7,401 bases of DNA from JBBDWZ01 sp050732575. Lineage in GTDB: Bacteria; Gemmatimonadota; Gemmatimonadetes; Longimicrobiales; RSA9. Position 1 is the first letter of the stretch, and every line of letters starts with the position of its first letter. Where the stretch lies: assembly GCA_050732575.1 (NCBI GenBank), contig JBOHRF010000254.1, forward strand, positions 1 through 7,401, read 5' to 3'. A model generated the notes under the pieces. The model saw only the letters and a program-made list of their open reading frames with translations, was not told the DNA's origin and made no database searches. Positions 6,137 to 7,401 of the stretch are shown here, piece by piece. The position numbers were made by a program, and so were the translations under genes.

Positions 6137-7401
6137 TTAGTGCTTGTGTTCGGTCTGCATAGCCTGCATCTGGACGCGATGCATGGCAGTCATGGGATCG
6201 AGAATGCCGTAGGCGCCCATGCGCATGGGTTCGCCGCCCAGGAAAACGCGCAGTCCGGCCGAGAGGACCAGGAAGTTGCGCCGGCCATAGAGGTCCACCG
6301 GATCGATGCCGCCCCAGTCCGCCTGGACATTGTTGAACTGCGTTTCGATGTAGGGTCGCACGCTCAGGGGCTGCAGAGTCGCGCTCCAACCGTAACCTGC
6401 GCTCAGGATCAGCCAGCGGGTTGCCCCTATGGAATCCAGATCGTGGTCATAGCGAAAGAACGCGCGACTGTTGGGCGGCCCGACCCGCGTGTATTCCGGA
6501 CGGGTTGCGTACTCCAGCCGTGCGTACGGTTTGTGGCGGCCGCGGGTCAGGCTGCCCTCTGCGAGTACGGAGAAGACGCCATTACCATCGGTCTCGTTGC
6601 CCCACGATGCTTCCAATAGCGCATAGGCGCGCGTATCGCCGTGTTCGCGCTCGTACCGCAAGGCAGCGTTGTACAACTCGTTCACGCCGGCTTGGTCTTC
6701 ATGTTCGCGCACACGGGCAACGGACAGGCTGAACTCCCAGGGCCAGGCCGCCAGCGTTGGTGTACCCACTCTGTAGGTGAGCCGGGTGGACCAGGAATTG
6801 GCAAAACTTTCGACGTTGCCAAAGTCGAACGGACCACTCGGTTCGGTGCCACCAAAAACTCCCGCCTCCACGCTCCAGTGTCCATCCGACCAGGTCCCGC
6901 TCACCAGCCAGCGCTCGAGCAGCTGTGAGAGATGGTGATTGGTTGGGTACTTGATCACGGGCCGCATCATGGGATCATCGGTACCGTAAGGAGCGAAGCC
7001 TTTGCCCGCGGAAATGGAAATGCCCGCCGACTCGCCGCGCCAGAAGTTCAGGCTGAGCATGATCTCGTGCAGGATCGTGTGCGGGTGTCGCTTGTCCAGG
7101 AATCCTTCGCCCCAGGCGCCAAAGGTCAGCTCACCGCCCGGTTGCGTGATGCCTTCCGCATTCAATGTGGCGCGCAAGGCTACCAGTGAGCCCTGCGATT
7201 CCAGGTTCATCATGAGCGCCGGCTGCGTCAGGTACAAGCCGCGGCGCTCCAGAGGCCATCCCGACTCGGACGGCAGTTCCATGGTGGCGCTGGGAAACGC
7301 CTGGGCAATCCCGATCGCCATCCAGTCCCTACCCAACTGCAACATGGTCATCTTGTGTGCTTGATGTTGTGCCCGGGCAGATGAAAAGCCCGTCACCATG
7401 A
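6137..7401 (-). CDS. Probable outer-membrane beta-barrel protein with His/Met-rich ends (5' partial)
   Basis: The frame runs from the right edge to the stop complementary to 6137-6139; at least 420 residues are in the window. An ATG exists at 7397-7399, but the residues after it (MVTGFSSARAQHQAHKM) look like the last part of a signal peptide with cleavage after ARA. The basic start and hydrophobic core would lie beyond the edge, so the gene is probably 5'-truncated. The body has alternating polar/hydrophobic strands with many Trp/Tyr and Gly turns (for example SVEAGVFGG, AYALLEASWG, RWLILSAGYGWS, FLVLSAGLRVFLGG), typical of a porin-like barrel. I do not recognise a named family. The mature N-terminus (HQAHKMTM) and the tail (HRVQMQAMQ, then TEHKH) are rich in His and Met, which might bind a metal. 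The last barrel-like strand ends about 35 residues before the C-terminus. It converges on the fusion gene. Confidence 0.72.
   Translation of the reverse strand, partial: MVTGFSSARAQHQAHKMTMLQLGRDWMAIGIAQAFPSATMELPSESGWPLERRGLYLTQPALMMNLESQGSLVALRATLNAEGITQPGGELTFGAWGEGFLDKRHPHTILHEIMLSLNFWRGESAGISISAGKGFAPYGTDDPMMRPVIKYPTNHHLSQLLERWLVSGTWSDGHWSVEAGVFGGTEPSGPFDFGNVESFANSWSTRLTYRVGTPTLAAWPWEFSLSVARVREHEDQAGVNELYNAALRYEREHGDTRAYALLEASWGNETDGNGVFSVLAEGSLTRGRHKPYARLEYATRPEYTRVGPPNSRAFFRYDHDLDSIGATRWLILSAGYGWSATLQPLSVRPYIETQFNNVQADWGGIDPVDLYGRRNFLVLSAGLRVFLGGEPMRMGAYGILDPMTAMHRVQMQAMQTEHKH

Noticed and set aside
5982..6389. Minus-strand open frame reading the 14-bp repeats as a Phe/Asn/Ser/Thr repeat protein
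   Set aside because: A 14-bp period shifts frame with each copy, and the frame overlaps the barrel-like gene out of phase; no start signal or domain supports it.
6140..6619. 159-codon plus-strand open frame opposite the barrel-like gene
   Set aside because: The minus-strand frame runs through the whole region with membrane-strand patterning; the plus frame is a shadow.

Overview
The window is GC-rich and densely coded. It looks like chromosome from a Gram-negative, motile or surface-sensing bacterium. Three things suggest Gemmatimonadota or a similar deep-branching phylum: a PATAN/DUF4388-TPR protein next to chemotaxis adaptation genes, a secreted 'peptidase MA' metalloprotease, and an outer-membrane-barrel-like protein. 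That placement is an inference from gene style; there is no rRNA or other marker gene here.

Layout. Positions 1-155 hold the last 50 codons of an unrecognised plus-strand gene. From 198 to 4248 four plus-strand genes overlap end to end: a DUF4388/PATAN-TPR protein (198-1817), cheR (1807-2691), cheD (2688-3176, GTG start) and cheB (start best placed at 3163, end 4248). The overlaps of 11, 4 and 14 bases imply one transcript with translational coupling. After 48 bases that contain a perfect-to-near-perfect 9-bp triplet repeat comes a 568-codon gene (4297-6003). It encodes a fusion of an exported zinc metalloprotease domain, one membrane helix and a glycerophosphodiester phosphodiesterase (GDPD) domain. 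A 133-base gap (6004-6136) follows, holding about six copies of a 14-bp direct repeat and a hairpin-forming segment. The last gene runs on the minus strand from the right edge to 6137 and converges on the fusion gene. It looks like an outer-membrane beta-barrel protein with His/Met-rich ends, and its true start probably lies outside the window.

How the genes work together. CheR methylates chemoreceptor glutamates, phosphorylated CheB removes the methyl groups (and deamidates some glutamines), and CheD deamidates receptor glutamines and in some bacteria partners CheC. Together they form the adaptation arm of a chemosensory pathway. The receptors, CheA, CheW and CheY are not in the window. The PATAN-TPR protein is locked into the same operon by overlap with cheR and is a plausible scaffold or output partner of this pathway. 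The protease-GDPD fusion and the barrel protein show no obvious functional link to chemotaxis.

The points most worth a second look are the trans-membrane protease-GDPD fusion, a CheD that keeps Cys and His but has Ala where the catalytic Thr is expected, a CheR with an unusually short beta-subdomain, and the 14-bp repeat array between the convergent genes.
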